In this document: piece after piece, positions 1 to 11,900 of the stretch
Layout of the letters: each line of letters begins with the position of its first letter
Numbering within the stretch: the first letter of the stretch is position 1
Notes under the pieces: generated by a model
Told to the model about the DNA's origin: nothing
What the model saw: only the letters and a program-made list of their open reading frames with translations
Database searches by the model: none
Assembly: GCA_958510825.1 (NCBI GenBank)
Contig: OY294046.1
Location: 48,713,794-48,777,793, forward strand
DNA from: Brachypterus glaber
Lineage: Eukaryota > Arthropoda > Insecta > Coleoptera > Kateretidae
Reading direction: 5' to 3'
Length of the DNA: 64,000 nucleotides
Made by a program: the position numbers and the translations under genes

Positions 1-1065
1 AAGGCTGTGGTGAAAGGTGGAAAATGGTTTATAAAACAAGGTGAATAAAATTCGTAGAATCTACGAGGTAAATATCTAAATAAAATTAGGCAAACCTCCA
101 TACATAAATATCACACGAGTGTGATATAAAAATATCAAACTAGTGCTATATGAGGCGTTTTCTAAAGAACAAAAGAGTGTGCTAAATGTAATTTTCATAG
201 AGGATCGTAGGAAAAATAAAATTTCTAACATAAATATCTAACAAGAGTATCACAAATACTTAATATTACAATTTTGTTCTCTCTGACAATATTTAAACTA
301 TTTTGACAGTGTAGTATATAAATAATGTACTTACTGAAAGTGATATCCATTAGAATCCTGAGTATTCACATAATGCACAATTTGATCCTGATTTGCACTA
401 TACTGACAATTTACTTTTATATACCACAGAACATGAATTAAAAATATGAATTTCATAGTAACTATAATCGTAATGAATTAGTATTTGCTGCAACAAGAGA
501 AAAACCTTGTTCTTATGAAGGAATACAAATACTGCAGGTCTGTACTGTTTTGCAAATAACAAGTTAAACTTTAATAAAAGCCAAAAGCCAAAAAATAAAA
601 GAAAACAAAATAAAACAAGGATATCTTGTTTTATAGCCACTTTGCAAAGAAAAATAAAAGAACCATATCAATTATGCTAATTATGGATTTCACGTTCTTT
701 AATAACCAAAGGTCTGTTTTTTTAATTTTAAAATTTACGAATTTTAGAGATAGTCCAGGATCTAGATACATTTCTGTGTCCAATTTTGTGTTGAAACAAT
801 GTTTGTTCAAGGATGCTTGGATGGGGTCAAAGTAAGATTTTACAGGTGGAAACACCCGTTATTAAAATCGGCCGATAATGAAACGTAGAGAAAATATGAA
901 AAAAGTGTTAAAAAAAGTCTGTTTGTCTGTCTGTCTGTCTGTCGGTCTCTGTCTTTCTGTCGGTCTGTTTGTAAACCTTATAATTTTTGAACGGAAAAGT
1001 CCGATGTAAAAAATTCTTTCAACAAACGATTCAGTACCTTTTCTGTTTGCGTCACAACAAATATG
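1..1065. other. AT-rich intergenic DNA, no gene seen
   Basis: No reading frame here resembles a known protein and no exon-like segment with splice signals was found. The only structure is a short GTCT-type simple repeat (917-971) and a 30-base segment near 753-782 that recurs inverted near 1788-1817. Confidence 0.6.
917..971. repeat. GTCT-type simple repeat
   Basis: Imperfect run of GTCT/GTCG units. Similar CAGA/GTCC-rich patches occur at about 9890-9915, 31320-31365, 32705-32745, 45735-45775 and 56045-56070. They look like a recurring piece of dispersed insect repeats rather than independent microsatellites. Confidence 0.7.
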
Positions 1066-1296
1066 CCCAGGCAGCACATAATAACAATTAGATATCCAGA
1101 GGATATACTTTCTGGATATAGAGTATATCCAGTGGATAGCCTGAATTGACATTAGATATCCTATGGATATCCAAAAAAGTCCGCCTATATCCAGGATATC
1201 CAGTGGATAATGTCAATCCAGGCTATCCACTGGATATACTCTATATCTAGAAAGTATATTCCCTGGATACCTAATAGTTATTATGTGCTGTCTGGG
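1066..1296. mobile_element. Palindromic MITE built of GGATAT motifs
   Basis: The termini CCCAGGCAGCACATAATAAC (left) and GTTATTATGTGCTGTCTGGG (right) are inverted copies with one mismatch. The inside is nearly one continuous hairpin made of repeated ATATCCAGTGGATAT-like palindromes around a short centre near 1180. Size and structure fit a non-autonomous foldback or MITE. There is no coding capacity and the superfamily cannot be assigned. Confidence 0.8.
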
Positions 1297-3951
1297 TGGT
1301 TAACATTAACATAGGGCAAGGTGGGTAAAATGAACAAAAACTATAAGTTTTTTTCCATATCTCACTTATTATTTATAGCAGGACAATTTTTTTGCATAAA
1401 TCAAAATAATATTTAATTCCCTACAAAAACATATGTGATCATTTTAGTTTCATATAGGCATTTAAATAAATTTTTACATGTTTAATTAGATGTCAAATTT
1501 TGACATTAGTAAAATTGCAATCATAGGTAAAATTAATTTCAATTAATTTTTCTCTTAATAAATTTTTGATAATGGTGCGGCTAGAAAAGCTATATAAGAA
1601 AAAACAAAAGGATATGGTCCAAAAATACAGGAAAAGTGAAGTCAACTTGATATCTTATTTTATAAACCTCCTCATTTTTCCAGCCGTCTAACATTTTCAT
1701 ATTTTTTTTTTTTAGTGGCGGATGCCGAATAATTACAAGAGTGTAAAAAACGTTTTTAAATCAAATTTGACCGAACACAAAAGTGGACACAAAAGTGTAT
1801 CTAGATCCTGGACTAATAAGGTGTCGGACCGACACCGACACTGTCGGTGTATCTTAAAGGCGACCCATAAATGCAGAAGCTGTTTAAACCCATCATCATT
1901 GTCATTAATAACAGAAATTTATAAATTTACATTCAAGGAATTTTATCGAGTGACTTTCCGACCCGTTCATCTAGTTATTAGTCTCAAGACTGGTCCAAGG
2001 CAGCTCTCCATCAAACTCTATATATAACCAATTCTTTCAATTTCCTAAAAATATAACACTACATAGTTTGTTATTTTAAAGCAGTATTCTAGTATTCTAC
2101 CTCGCTCTTTATAGAGGGCATTATGCATAATACCTTTAAGTTTATAAACTCTCATGTCTTTGTATGTGACTTTTATTTCGTCTTCTATCAGTCCTTTCCA
2201 TAAGCCTATAAGATAAGCATCATATTTTAAAGGATTTTTTTTTCCTTTTTTTCTTTAAGGATTATTTATTAAATAAATACCTCGAGAAATACAATCGCGA
2301 TGTCTGTGGGGTTAGTACGATGCATCGTAACAAATTAGGAGGGAGTCATTTCAAGACCCATATCTCTGAAGTTTTTTCAAATATTTTTTTATGTACAGAA
2401 AATGTGCATTTTGTGTATATTTTTTCAATATCGCCCTGTATGTGCATAAGTAAAAGAAATAATTTATAAAAACTAATAGCTATTAACATTTACGCTTAGC
2501 TAGGTAAATAATATGAAATTATTAATTTTGAACAAGGAAATTCAGTTAAAATTGCTTATCAGTCAAGATTATGTTAATAAGAGAGATCTTCATTAATTTA
2601 TCTTGTAACAACATAGCTAATCCATACATATTTTATTTTATCGATTTCATCCTTTTTAGTGGGGCATATCTTTTATTCAAACTATATACATATATATTTC
2701 GGTAATTTTTTTTTATATTCATAGTGCCGCTAGTATTCCTTTTTACACAATGTACCAAATAATAAAAGTAAGATATAAAAAAATATATGTGGTGTCGTTT
2801 TGCGTGAAATGTCTAGTTAAGTGGGTGCGATTAGAATGTTTAACGTTTTTGTAGAGCAAAAAGCGTTAAATTTGATTTTGGTTTTTCTATAGTGCCTATA
2901 AGGATAAACGGAATAAATAAGTTTTTACAGTGATTATTTTTCAACTTATACGATATTTTAAGAAGTCTATGACATATTCTTTTAATTATATTAATACTAA
3001 TCCATAACAAAACAGACCAGAAAAAGGATCAAAGGTTTTCTACTTGGTAAAGCATTTCAAGTTGGCTTTCTTTGAAAATCGCAGTGTAGTTTTTTTCCCA
3101 AAAGGGCTTGCATCTGTTATCTACTGGAGTATACTCTATATAGATCTGAATAATCTGCAGATCTCTACTTAATAACATCATTATTATAGCTCTATAACCT
3201 TTTTTCTTCTTAAAATTTCTACTCTATACCATCTCTACTCCTTTTCAGAAAATAAGTACATACATATACTATATTTTAAAATCTCTGTTAAGATGATAAC
3301 AGAAATTTTTAAATATATATGTTTAAAAATTTCTGTAAGCATATAACATGTATTCGTTCCTATTCATCATCACCAAGTTCTCAGTCCCAAGACTTATACG
3401 AGTCAGCTCTGCATTTCACCCTATCCCCTAGCTGAAGCTAAATCTATACCCAATTTATTTATTTTCTAAAGCATACATCCTTTGTTTTTTTTTTGAGCAG
3501 TATTTTGTTCCAGGCCTGCCAACCTTCATCTTTTTTCTTCTTTTTAACCTTCTTCTTCTTCTTCTTCTTCTTCTTTTTCTTATTCTTATTTTTCTACTCT
3601 TATTTCTCCATTCTCCTTTTTCTTCTTCATCTTCTTCATTTTCTTCTTCTTTAAACTTACAGCTTACTCTCCACAATTTTATTCCTTGTCCTAACAAGCC
3701 CGTTATATAAGATACGCTTTTTTCAATTCTCTCCAATATGCTGTCATTTGCAACTTAATCGGACCATTTTGTCTTCAACATCCCCAAAATTTTAAAGGAA
3801 TCTAATGTCGTGGAGTAGATATGTTATAAAATGTAAATGTTTTATTAGAGGTAATGGAAAATGGAAATGTTATAATGACAAACCAAAAATAGTTGCTTCT
3901 TATTGGCTACAGAAAGTAAGAAACAAAAATTGAATCAATTCATCTAGGGAG
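1297..3951. other. Intergenic DNA, no gene seen
   Basis: No convincing exon. Around 2100-2210 the minus strand is open for about 55 codons, but the translation is not recognised. A CTT-rich low-complexity tract lies at 3527-3655, and its long minus-strand frame, rich in Lys, Arg and Glu, is an artefact of that tract. Confidence 0.55.
3527..3655. repeat. CTT-rich low-complexity tract
   Basis: Polypyrimidine tract dominated by CTT triplets with CAT and TAT interruptions. It forces an open frame of charged residues on the minus strand that should not be taken as a protein. Confidence 0.8.
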
Positions 3952-5394
3952 CACGGTTCACCTGGGCGATTTTAAATAAAAATTTCGTGGACCCCTACAT
4001 TTTTTGGACTAAAACATAACTGATGACATAAGAAATCAATTCCCATTTGAAAGAAAATCGTAAAAGATACACTTTTTTAGACAGATAAAAAAACGTTTTT
4101 TTGAGTAATAAGGTGTGTCAAAAAATCTCGATTTTCAAAATCAAAAAGGCTCTCTGGCTTAAAAGTTGCTCCTTAGTAAAAAACGGTGGCCACTCAAAAA
4201 TGAGCCAAATCGATAAATGTTTAGAGGTAGATCAAAGCAGTCAAACTTAAAAAAAAATCGGTACCTGTTTTTCGGATAAAAACTGATACCGATAAAAATT
4301 GATGAAATTTTGGAGGGTTTCTTTGGTAATATTTAGAAATACTAAATGTAAGAACTAAAACAATTATATCCCCCTCCCCTTAAGTTAGAACATAAAAAAA
4401 TCGCCAATTATTTGAAGATTTCGCTAAAATTTTATTTTTGCAAGTTTTTAAAAGTGCATAAAAACTAGTTTTAAATAAAAATATCTGCAAAATTAAATAT
4501 TAGTATATAAGCATATATACATGTTAACCTACATGACTATACAGAAAACATAATATTTTTCCTCAAGTTGAGTAAAAAAAATTAATTTCGATTAGAAACC
4601 GGGTGAATTTTCTGTTTTTTGCCTAAAACTTTTATCGGTGTACTTTTTTTTTGATTTTTTGGTTGGAATACTTTTTTATGTTAAAATACACAAAAAAGTT
4701 TCTGTGGTTTAACATTGCAGGTTTAACCGTTTTAAAGAAAAATGCATTTAAAAGTAAATTTTTACCCATGAAGAACCAAAAATAAAAAAAAATATAAAGC
4801 AAAAAATTTTTATTAATGAGTGGTTATTTAACATTAAAAACATTGAAAAAGTTTATATGCACCTTGGTCAAAAAATCGTACCTAGGAAAGTTATGTCCTT
4901 TTAAATTTCAATAAATTTTCGCAAAATCTTCAAATAATTGGCGATTTTTTTATGTTCTAACTTAAGGGTAGGGGATTTATATATTTTTTAGTTTTTTTAC
5001 AATTAGTATTGTTTCTAAATCTTACTAAAGAAACCCTCCAAAATTTCCTTAATTTTATATACAATCACTTTTTATTCGAAAAACAGGTACCGATATTTTT
5101 CAAAGTGAGTGCTTTGAGCTACCTCTAAACATTAATCGATTTGGCTCATTTTTGAGTGGCCACAGTTTTTTACTAAGGAGCAACTTTTGAGCCAGAGAGC
5201 GTTTTCGATTTCGCAAATCGGAATTTTTTGACCCTGTTACTAAAAAAAAACGTTTTTTTATCTTTCTAAAAAAGTGTATCTTTTACGATTTTCTTTCAAA
5301 TGGAAATTGATTTCTTATGTCATCAGGTATGTTTTAGTCCAAAAAATGTAGGGGTCCACGAAATTTTTATTTAAAATCGCCCAGGTGAACCGTG
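3952..5394. mobile_element. Large foldback element, arms about 490 bp
   Basis: The left end CACGGTTCACCTGGGCG is repeated inverted at the right end (ending 5394). Inverted similarity continues inward for about 490 bases on each side (about 3952-4440 and 4910-5394), including matching blocks around TTACGATTTTCTTTCAAATG and a shared GGTACC site. The spacer of about 470 bases is AT-rich and has no reading frame. The arms carry indels and substitutions, so the copy is not recent. No target-site duplication is obvious. Confidence 0.85.
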
Positions 5395-5717
5395 GGAGAA
5401 ATCCATTCATAAAGGTTTATTATCAATTAAAGAATTAATACATATGTAGTATACCAAAATTAAGGTATACTTCCTTCTTAACCCCTTCACAGTGATTGAC
5501 CTCTATAGAGGCAAAAAAAAAGTCCGTGCTATTAATGTGTATGACTGCTATAGCAGCGTTTGAACTTATCAGTTTACCATTAGTTTATTTTCCATGTTTT
5601 TGGAACACTACTGGGTTTTTGGGGTTGCTGATTACGAATATAACAATATAGTATGCAGTTTTATTATGCAGCGTTGGACGCTTCCCGATCGTTTAGAAAT
5701 TATTAAAAAATATTACC

Positions 5718-5850
5718 ACCCTATTGAAAATGAAGGGTCTGCGCGAGTATAAGTGGTGCACAAACCGGACTTGGGCGGGTGAATTTCATCCGCTCAAGTC
5801 CGGTTTATGCACCATTTATACCCTCACAGACCCGTCATTTTCAGCAGGGT
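5718..5850. mobile_element. Short hairpin MITE nested in mariner relic
   Basis: The left end CCCTATTGAAAATGA is inverted at the right end TCATTTTCAGCAGGG. The interior is almost fully self-complementary (for example GACTTGGGCGG against CCGCTCAAGTC). The matching right arm of the surrounding palindrome (about 6365-6400) lacks this segment, which shows it is an insertion. Confidence 0.75.
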
Positions 5851-6076
5851 ATAGTTGAATCTCAGTTGTGGGTGCTCAACGTTTTTTTTTTACCAGAGGA
5901 TTAGGACTCCGTTACTGCTCAGGCCATATGCCGCACTGTGAAAAACTTTGAGCATGACTTCACTTTACAGGAGAATAAGTCACCAACAAGACAATAAAAC
6001 GCGCTAGGCTAGTACTGCCGATGTGCCATATTTGTCGATTTCACGACGATCGCAACAATTGGGGCTTTTTCAGACG

Positions 6077-6356
6077 TCAACTTTTTGCATAAGGATTTTC
6101 ACCTAAATCTTTACAACGTCCAAGTTGACGTCTAAGAAAGACCCAATTGTTGCGACCGTCGCGAAATTGACTTTGCCTCATCGGCAGTACTGGCCGCTGC
6201 AGCTGCGATATTCTCCTCAATTCCAGCGTTTCGTTCTCTTGGTGACTTATTGTCCTGTAAAGTGAACTCATGCTCAAACTTTTCTACAGTGCGGCGTATG
6301 GCCTGCGCAGTAACGACTGCCCAATTCTCTGGTGAACAAACGTTGAGAACCCACAA
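6077..6356 (-). pseudogene. Mariner/IS630-type transposase N-terminal fragment, broken
   Basis: Reading leftward from 6356, the frame gives a helix-turn-helix style segment containing RRTVEKFEHEFTLQDN, EENIAAAA and SRRSQQLGLS. This order is typical of the DNA-binding N-terminal half of insect IS630/Tc1/mariner transposases. After LGLS there is a stop, and similarity resumes in another frame with KDLGENPY (the usual K-D-L-G-x-x-P-Y), so the copy has a frameshift. The catalytic DDE/D domain is absent. A second, inverted, more damaged copy lies at about 5870-6060. The fragment is non-functional and its closest family is not resolved. Confidence 0.7.
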
Positions 6357-6443
6357 CTGAGACTGAACTTTGGTAATATTTTTTAATAATTTCTAAACGG
6401 TCGGGAAGCGTCAAATACTGCAGCGCGCTGCACGATAAAACTG

Positions 6444-7181
6444 ATAACTATATATCAGGAAACAAGAAATCTCTTTTTAAAATCTTATCACTCCTATTAA
6501 AAGAACCGTTATAAACCACGCTAGAGAAGACTATTATAGCCTTGCACTTTCAGATATATTCCTGATGCTACGCGTCTCGGAATGTAATACTCTCGGCTAT
6601 AACAAATGTCTTCTCTTCCTTGGTATATAATTGCTATTAAGAAACTTAATTTTTTGAATTAAGGCACTTTTGAGTGTGCACATGTTAACAGATCTATGGG
6701 TACATTTTGAAAAACCAATTTAAAAATTATGTTAATACCTGAATCGTCAAATGTCTTGTTTTACATTATAGCCAAAAAAAATATTTTTTCAGTTGTTTTG
6801 ACATAAAACCATGTTAATTTTAATAAATTAAATATCAGAAGGTTATTTAAAAAAATATATATTAAAATTAACGGTGATTTAAATAAATAACTATTATTAA
6901 TAGTATTATAGATGAGAATTATTCAAAATCAGAGTTAAGCTTAAGATAATTAGCGAAATACGATATTCATACAATATTAATAAATTATTATTATTTAATA
7001 GTGTTCAAGGAAACTGATATATTATTTTTTTTTAAGAATTTTGGTAAGAATTTTCGTGCTTCTATCTAAAAATCTAAAAATGCAAAAAAAAGATAAGTCA
7101 ATATTCTGTAAGCTTGGTTATATTGATTAGTTCCTCCATATATGAACGAAGGAGATCAATTTTATTATTTTTTCATATTTA
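6444..7181. other. Intergenic DNA, no gene seen
   Basis: AT-rich sequence with no recognisable coding or repeat structure. It lies upstream of the first located CP1 exon and could in principle contain the missing first exon or promoter, but no convincing short ATG exon with a donor was found. Confidence 0.5.
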
Positions 7182-7185
7182 TTAA

Positions 7186-8157
7186 CCCTTCGTTAGGCGC
7201 GCGGTCTACGATCGTAGACCATGCTTTTTTTTAGCTGGTTAACTTTTTACACGGAGTGTTTACGCTTGCGCTCCTTCGAGTATCTGTGCATTATGCATCA
7301 ATCTATTAGATCAGTAATAATTCACACTTTGAATGGGTATAATATTGTTTTTATTCATATTGAAATCTGCCTGGTCTATAATTGTAGACCGCGCGACTAA
7401 CCTTAACGTTACCTTTTTTATTTTTGCATTTTTTATTTTGTGTAAGTTTTTATGGATTCTTTTTGTGAATATTGTTTTTCAAAGTTAGTTTATTAGTTTA
7501 AAGATAAATTAAAGATACAATATGTCTTTACCACCAAAAAAAATAGCGGTTTATAGGAAGACACTGGCTCGAGCCTTTTTGGGCATGAAAGAGCTCATAC
7601 GTAATGTTTTTGATAAATAAGGTAATTTTCTGTTCTATAAAACTAAAAATTACTTTGGACACTAAACGTGCATAAGAAGGGAAAATAAATCGAAAAAAAA
7701 AAATGCTCAAAATATCATAACTACGATTGCAAAGAGCACATGTAAAAGGCGCATGAGTTACTAAAATATTGCATGATTTCGAGTCAAATTTTATAATATT
7801 TTTTTCTTTTAATTTAGGTGTTTTTTATTTTTTTATAATCGTACATGTTAAAAAAAACAAATGTTTTAGTTTCAGAAAGTTTTTTAAGTTATTTTTATTT
7901 TTTTTACAAATTACCGTACAGATGTAAAATATATGTTAAAATTGTATATCATTTTTCTGTTACCCTTAACACTTACTAAAACAATAATAATTTGAAAAAA
8001 TATGTAAATAACTTTTAAATACAACCAAATAAATAACAAAAGATATTTGGTTTTTAAAAATATAAATGTGTTTTTTTTTAAACAAAAAATAAAATGGTCT
8101 ACAAGTGTAGACCGCGCGCCTAAACACGTTACAAAAAGAGGCGCGCCTAACGAAGGG
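7186..8157. mobile_element. Non-autonomous piggyBac-like element, TTAA-flanked
   Basis: The sequence is bounded by TTAA at 7182-7185 and 8158-8161. Its termini are inverted (CCCTTCGTTAGGCGCGC left, GCGCGCCTAACGAAGGG right). A TTAA duplication with CCC-starting ends is the hallmark of the piggyBac superfamily. Three copies of an 18-base palindrome GGTCTAC-N4-GTAGACC type sit at 7203-7220, 7373-7390 and 8096-8113, two of them next to the termini. A short frame starting ATG at 7522 (MSLPPKKIAVYRK) may be the remnant of a transposase start. The rest of the transposase is gone, so mobility would depend on a source elsewhere. Confidence 0.88.
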
Positions 8158-8435
8158 TTAACAAGGTTGAAAACAAAAAAAAAAGATGCCTTTAAGCCAA
8201 TATAAAATTTATATCAAGGAAATATTATATGACCGATGTTAACCCATCATAACTTCCTTATTTTTTGCGATTTATTCAAATGAGTGGTGAAACACTGTAT
8301 CAGCCAAAATCGCAGAACACCCATCGAAAATTCTCATAGTACAAGAATTTGAACATTCTAGAAAATCCTATACAAATCTTAGAAGTCGGTGTAAACATTT
8401 TTGGGAGTAATTTATTATTTTAAAAACTTATATCG

Positions 8436-8659
8436 ACACTTTACTTTCTCAACCTTGTGTCTCCAAACAATCGAGTTTGTGTTCCTTGCACCAATAACCT
8501 CTGTAAATGATAACCGATACAAACTTTAATTTATTATTTCAACATAAAGTAACTTATTAACTAGTAACTTGAGTTATTAGTCAACAGTCAATAGAGCTGG
8601 TTAGTGCAAGGAACCGAAAATATATTTTTCTAGAGATACAAGGTTGAAAAAGTAACACT
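8436..8659. mobile_element. Palindromic MITE
   Basis: The left side contains TTACTTTCTCAACCTTGTGTCT and the right side the inverted form AGATACAAGGTTGAAAAAGTAA. An inner pair, GTTCCTTGCACCAATAAC against GGTTAGTGCAAGGAAC, continues the pairing. No coding content. It lies about 120 bases upstream of the CP1 signal-peptide exon. Confidence 0.7.
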
Positions 8660-8776
8660 ACAATATGTAGCGGAGAGCCGAGTTTGGCCCTGTAAATTTT
8701 TCTCTTAGTAACATGTATAGTTATGACAAAAAATAGGCTTTTATAATTGCTTAATTTTATTTTTTTTTGTTTTTAG

Positions 8777-8901
8777 TTAATAGTCGCCATATGCGTTATT
8801 AAACTAAGTTTAGCCGAAAACTACATGCCCTCTGATTCAAGCGGAGCAACAATTATAAATTATGAATGCGAGAACGATGGAACAGGACCATATCACTTTA
8901 A
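8777..8901 (+). CDS. CP1 exon 2 (signal peptide and N-terminus)
   Basis: The acceptor is a T-rich tract ending in AG at 8775-8776 and the donor GTAAGT starts at 8902. The exon is 125 bases, enters in phase 0 and ends with two bases of a codon (AA) that exon 3 completes to AAC. It encodes the signal-peptide core and a segment ending CENDGTGPYHF, comparable to the SDNDGLGQYAY segment of CP2. Confidence 0.88.
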
Positions 8902-11900
8902 GTAAGTTTATCAATATTTTATAGGTAGGACTGTACATATTAATAACGGCTTTTAAAATTTTAAAGGAAAGATATAGCATTTTTTTTAATTACTCCGTGA
9001 TATTAAAAAAATATTAATAATTTAAATTTTCCAAATCACCTATGTATATTTTAATTTAAGAATATCATTTATGGCATCAAGGATGTAAATTTTACCTACA
9101 TTGTAAAATAAATTAAAAAAAATATTTTGGTAACTAGTATTTTAAAAAATGTTACCAAAACAGTTTTTAATTAATAACATACTTTTTTATATACATTTTT
9201 TATAATAATAATTGGTATTATTATTGGTTACTAGACTTTTTGGCTTAAACAATTCCATATTAGGCACCTCAGGGTTTTATACAAGTTTTTGAAACCAGGT
9301 ACGTCACGTTTTGTGTCATTTTTCTTATTAATTCTTTTGATTAATTAGCTTAAAAGCTAAGTTTAGATAAAATTACCACACTTTCATTAGCAACAATTTA
9401 AATCACTGCCCACAAAATCGGTTTCCTATTTTTCACCTCCGCGCGTAAAATTGGATTTTTATTATCAGATTCACTTTCAGCAACTTCAAAAACCCCAATA
9501 TACAAATTTGCACTAAAACTGCCCCCCACCCTCCAGGTTGAGTTAGATTTTTTTTATTATCAGATTCACTTTTAGCTACCTCAAAAACCACTATACACCA
9601 ATTTTGACGAAAATATTGAAAATATTTACCCCCTCACCCTCATGAGAGTAGAGTTATAATTTTTTTATTATCATTCGATTTCAACAACCTCAAAAACCTC
9701 TATATGGCAATTTTCAATTTTTTGTGAAAAATTATAGTCATTACCCTATTTGCCCCCCTTACCCCACCTCAATGTTTACCAAAAACAATCACGGGCGAGA
9801 ACTTTTGGTAACATACCTGTATGTCAAATTTCAAGTCTATAGCTTAAAGCTTTTTTAAGTTATCGTGGATACAAGATTTCACGGACAGAACAATCGACCG
9901 CCCGATCGACCGACATTTTTTATTTGCTTTATATCACAAAATGCAAAAATAAGCAAAAAAAAATTTTGCAGGAATACAAGGCTTTCCGAAATTTTGAAAA
10001 TTTTCAAAATGGTAAAGCAAAATGAATAAGTCATTATTTTTAGAGAACATTTACTCAATATGCACCACCTAAAAACATTTAAATTTGAAATTATAATTTG
10101 TTTGAGATTCTCCCATTATTTAATCTTTACTATATATAGTTAGGTTACAATATAAACTAAAGGTAATAATTATAATTAGTCTTCGTATGTATTTAAAAGA
10201 AAACATACACTGACCTTGTCATTAACATTTATATTATTTAATAAACCAAAGATTTCGTAAATTCATTAAGATTTTTTTTTTAATATACTCAATAATATAA
10301 CACGTTTCTTAACCTTTTCAATGAGTTTTAATCAAAATAATGATTCATTATTATACATAAATGCATACAAAGAAAAAAACTTTCGAATTTATTTCATTCT
10401 TACAGTACCCATCTTTTGTTTTATTCATCAAAAATATTTTTAAAAACTTCTGTTACAAAATAAGTATAAATACAGAAAGATACTGCTTCCTATACCTATA
10501 TACAAAAAAGTAAAAAAAAAGAAAAAAAAAAATAACAAAAATAAAAAAGAAATAAAAAATATTTTTTTTATACAGTGCCTTTCTAAATTAAATTTTTTTG
10601 AGTGTAACATTAGAAACAGCGCGTATGTAGATATCAAATGACTAACAATACAGTGACAAAAAAATATTTTATCCAACACCTTCACAGAAACACTTGTTTT
10701 AAGCACTATTTTAAATGTCAAAAGTGAGTTTCTTTCCACTAGTGACTAAAAAATTTTTCACCCACTCTTTTACGTACAGCTTTTGATCTCACCCAAAATT
10801 AGTTACATAACCTATTAATTAAGTATTATAACTATTCTATAAATAGAAGCACGTTAACTAAACCATAAAAATTAAAGAAAACCCCATTCTTTAGTTTTTG
10901 AATAAAATACTGTTTTTATTAAAAATTCTGTCATCACCGCGTCCATTTTGACGTTTGTAAGAAATGTAAAACTATCAATTGTTTATTTTTAATAGGCATA
11001 CTTAGGCCATGGCTACCTATTATTTTAGTATTAAGAAAACTTAATCTTAATATTTTTGACATAATTTTTCGCAAAATTATAGATTTTTATTTAAAAATAA
11101 AAGGTATTGGATAAAATCAAATTCTCAACTCGTGTATTAGGTAAGTGATTTTATTCACTTAATACACTAGTTAAGAAAATAACTATTTTTTGACAAAAAT
11201 AAAAAATATATATATGAAATATTACTCGCATAAATATAAACATGCTAAAGGCTTTATTTCTTACCATTGCATAATATACTAATTTATCCAACACCCAAAT
11301 ACGGAAAACAATATTTGTTTACTCTTTTGTTATAAATCAAATTTCCAGGAGTAACTTTTATTTATTCCTACAAAAAATAATAAAAAAAAACAGTAAATTA
11401 CAGAATTTTTAAATATTTCATTTGTAAATCTTTCAAAGAATATTTTTTTTAGCAAACAACAGGTGGTGGATAAAACATTGTATGGTACTGGTGAATTAAT
11501 TGATATTACATAAACATTGACCCACTTATATCTAGCCCCATCTGGTAGAAGGTCAATTTTTCTCGTGAGTAATATCTCACTTAACTCACTAGTATCGTAG
11601 TAGTATATTCTGTGTAGAATGATGCATATTCCGAACAAGCGAGGAATGGCCATTCTACATGTGATGCAGACCATACTTTTACTACGGCTGAAGTTTTATA
11701 CATTCATTTTTTTATAAATTACATAATACGTAAAAGTTTTAATAAAAATCAATAATTTACATCCAATAATTTAATTTTAACTAATAATTTAACCCCTTCG
11801 GCTCCATTGTGTCCACGTATGTATATTTTTAGTATAGAAAAATTTAAGACAATATCCACAGTTGGATATTCGAATACGGGATTTCCCATATAAATTTTAA

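Larger units (their letters stand above)
5656..6443. mobile_element. Head-to-head palindromic mariner relic
   Basis: The outer ends are inverted copies: GCTTCCCGATCGTTTAGAAA on the left matches TTTCTAAACGGTCGGGAAGC on the right. The same transposase coding segment lies in both halves in opposite orientation, meeting near 6070-6130. The right half keeps the longer minus-strand frame. This is an inverted duplication of a fragment of an IS630/Tc1/mariner element rather than an intact transposon. A small hairpin element (5718-5850) interrupts the left half. Confidence 0.75.

Noticed and set aside
781..850. Possible CP1 first exon (ATGGGGTCAAAG followed by TAAG)
   Set aside because: The donor would leave the wrong phase for joining to 8777, and no TATA box lies at proper distance.
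3455..3736. Minus-strand Lys/Arg/Glu-rich frame of 93 residues
   Set aside because: It is generated by the CTT-rich tract and has no domain or splice context.
5479..5600. Possible fifth TTAA/CCCCTTCACAGTG piggyBac-like end
   Set aside because: No matching inverted end followed by TTAA was found nearby.
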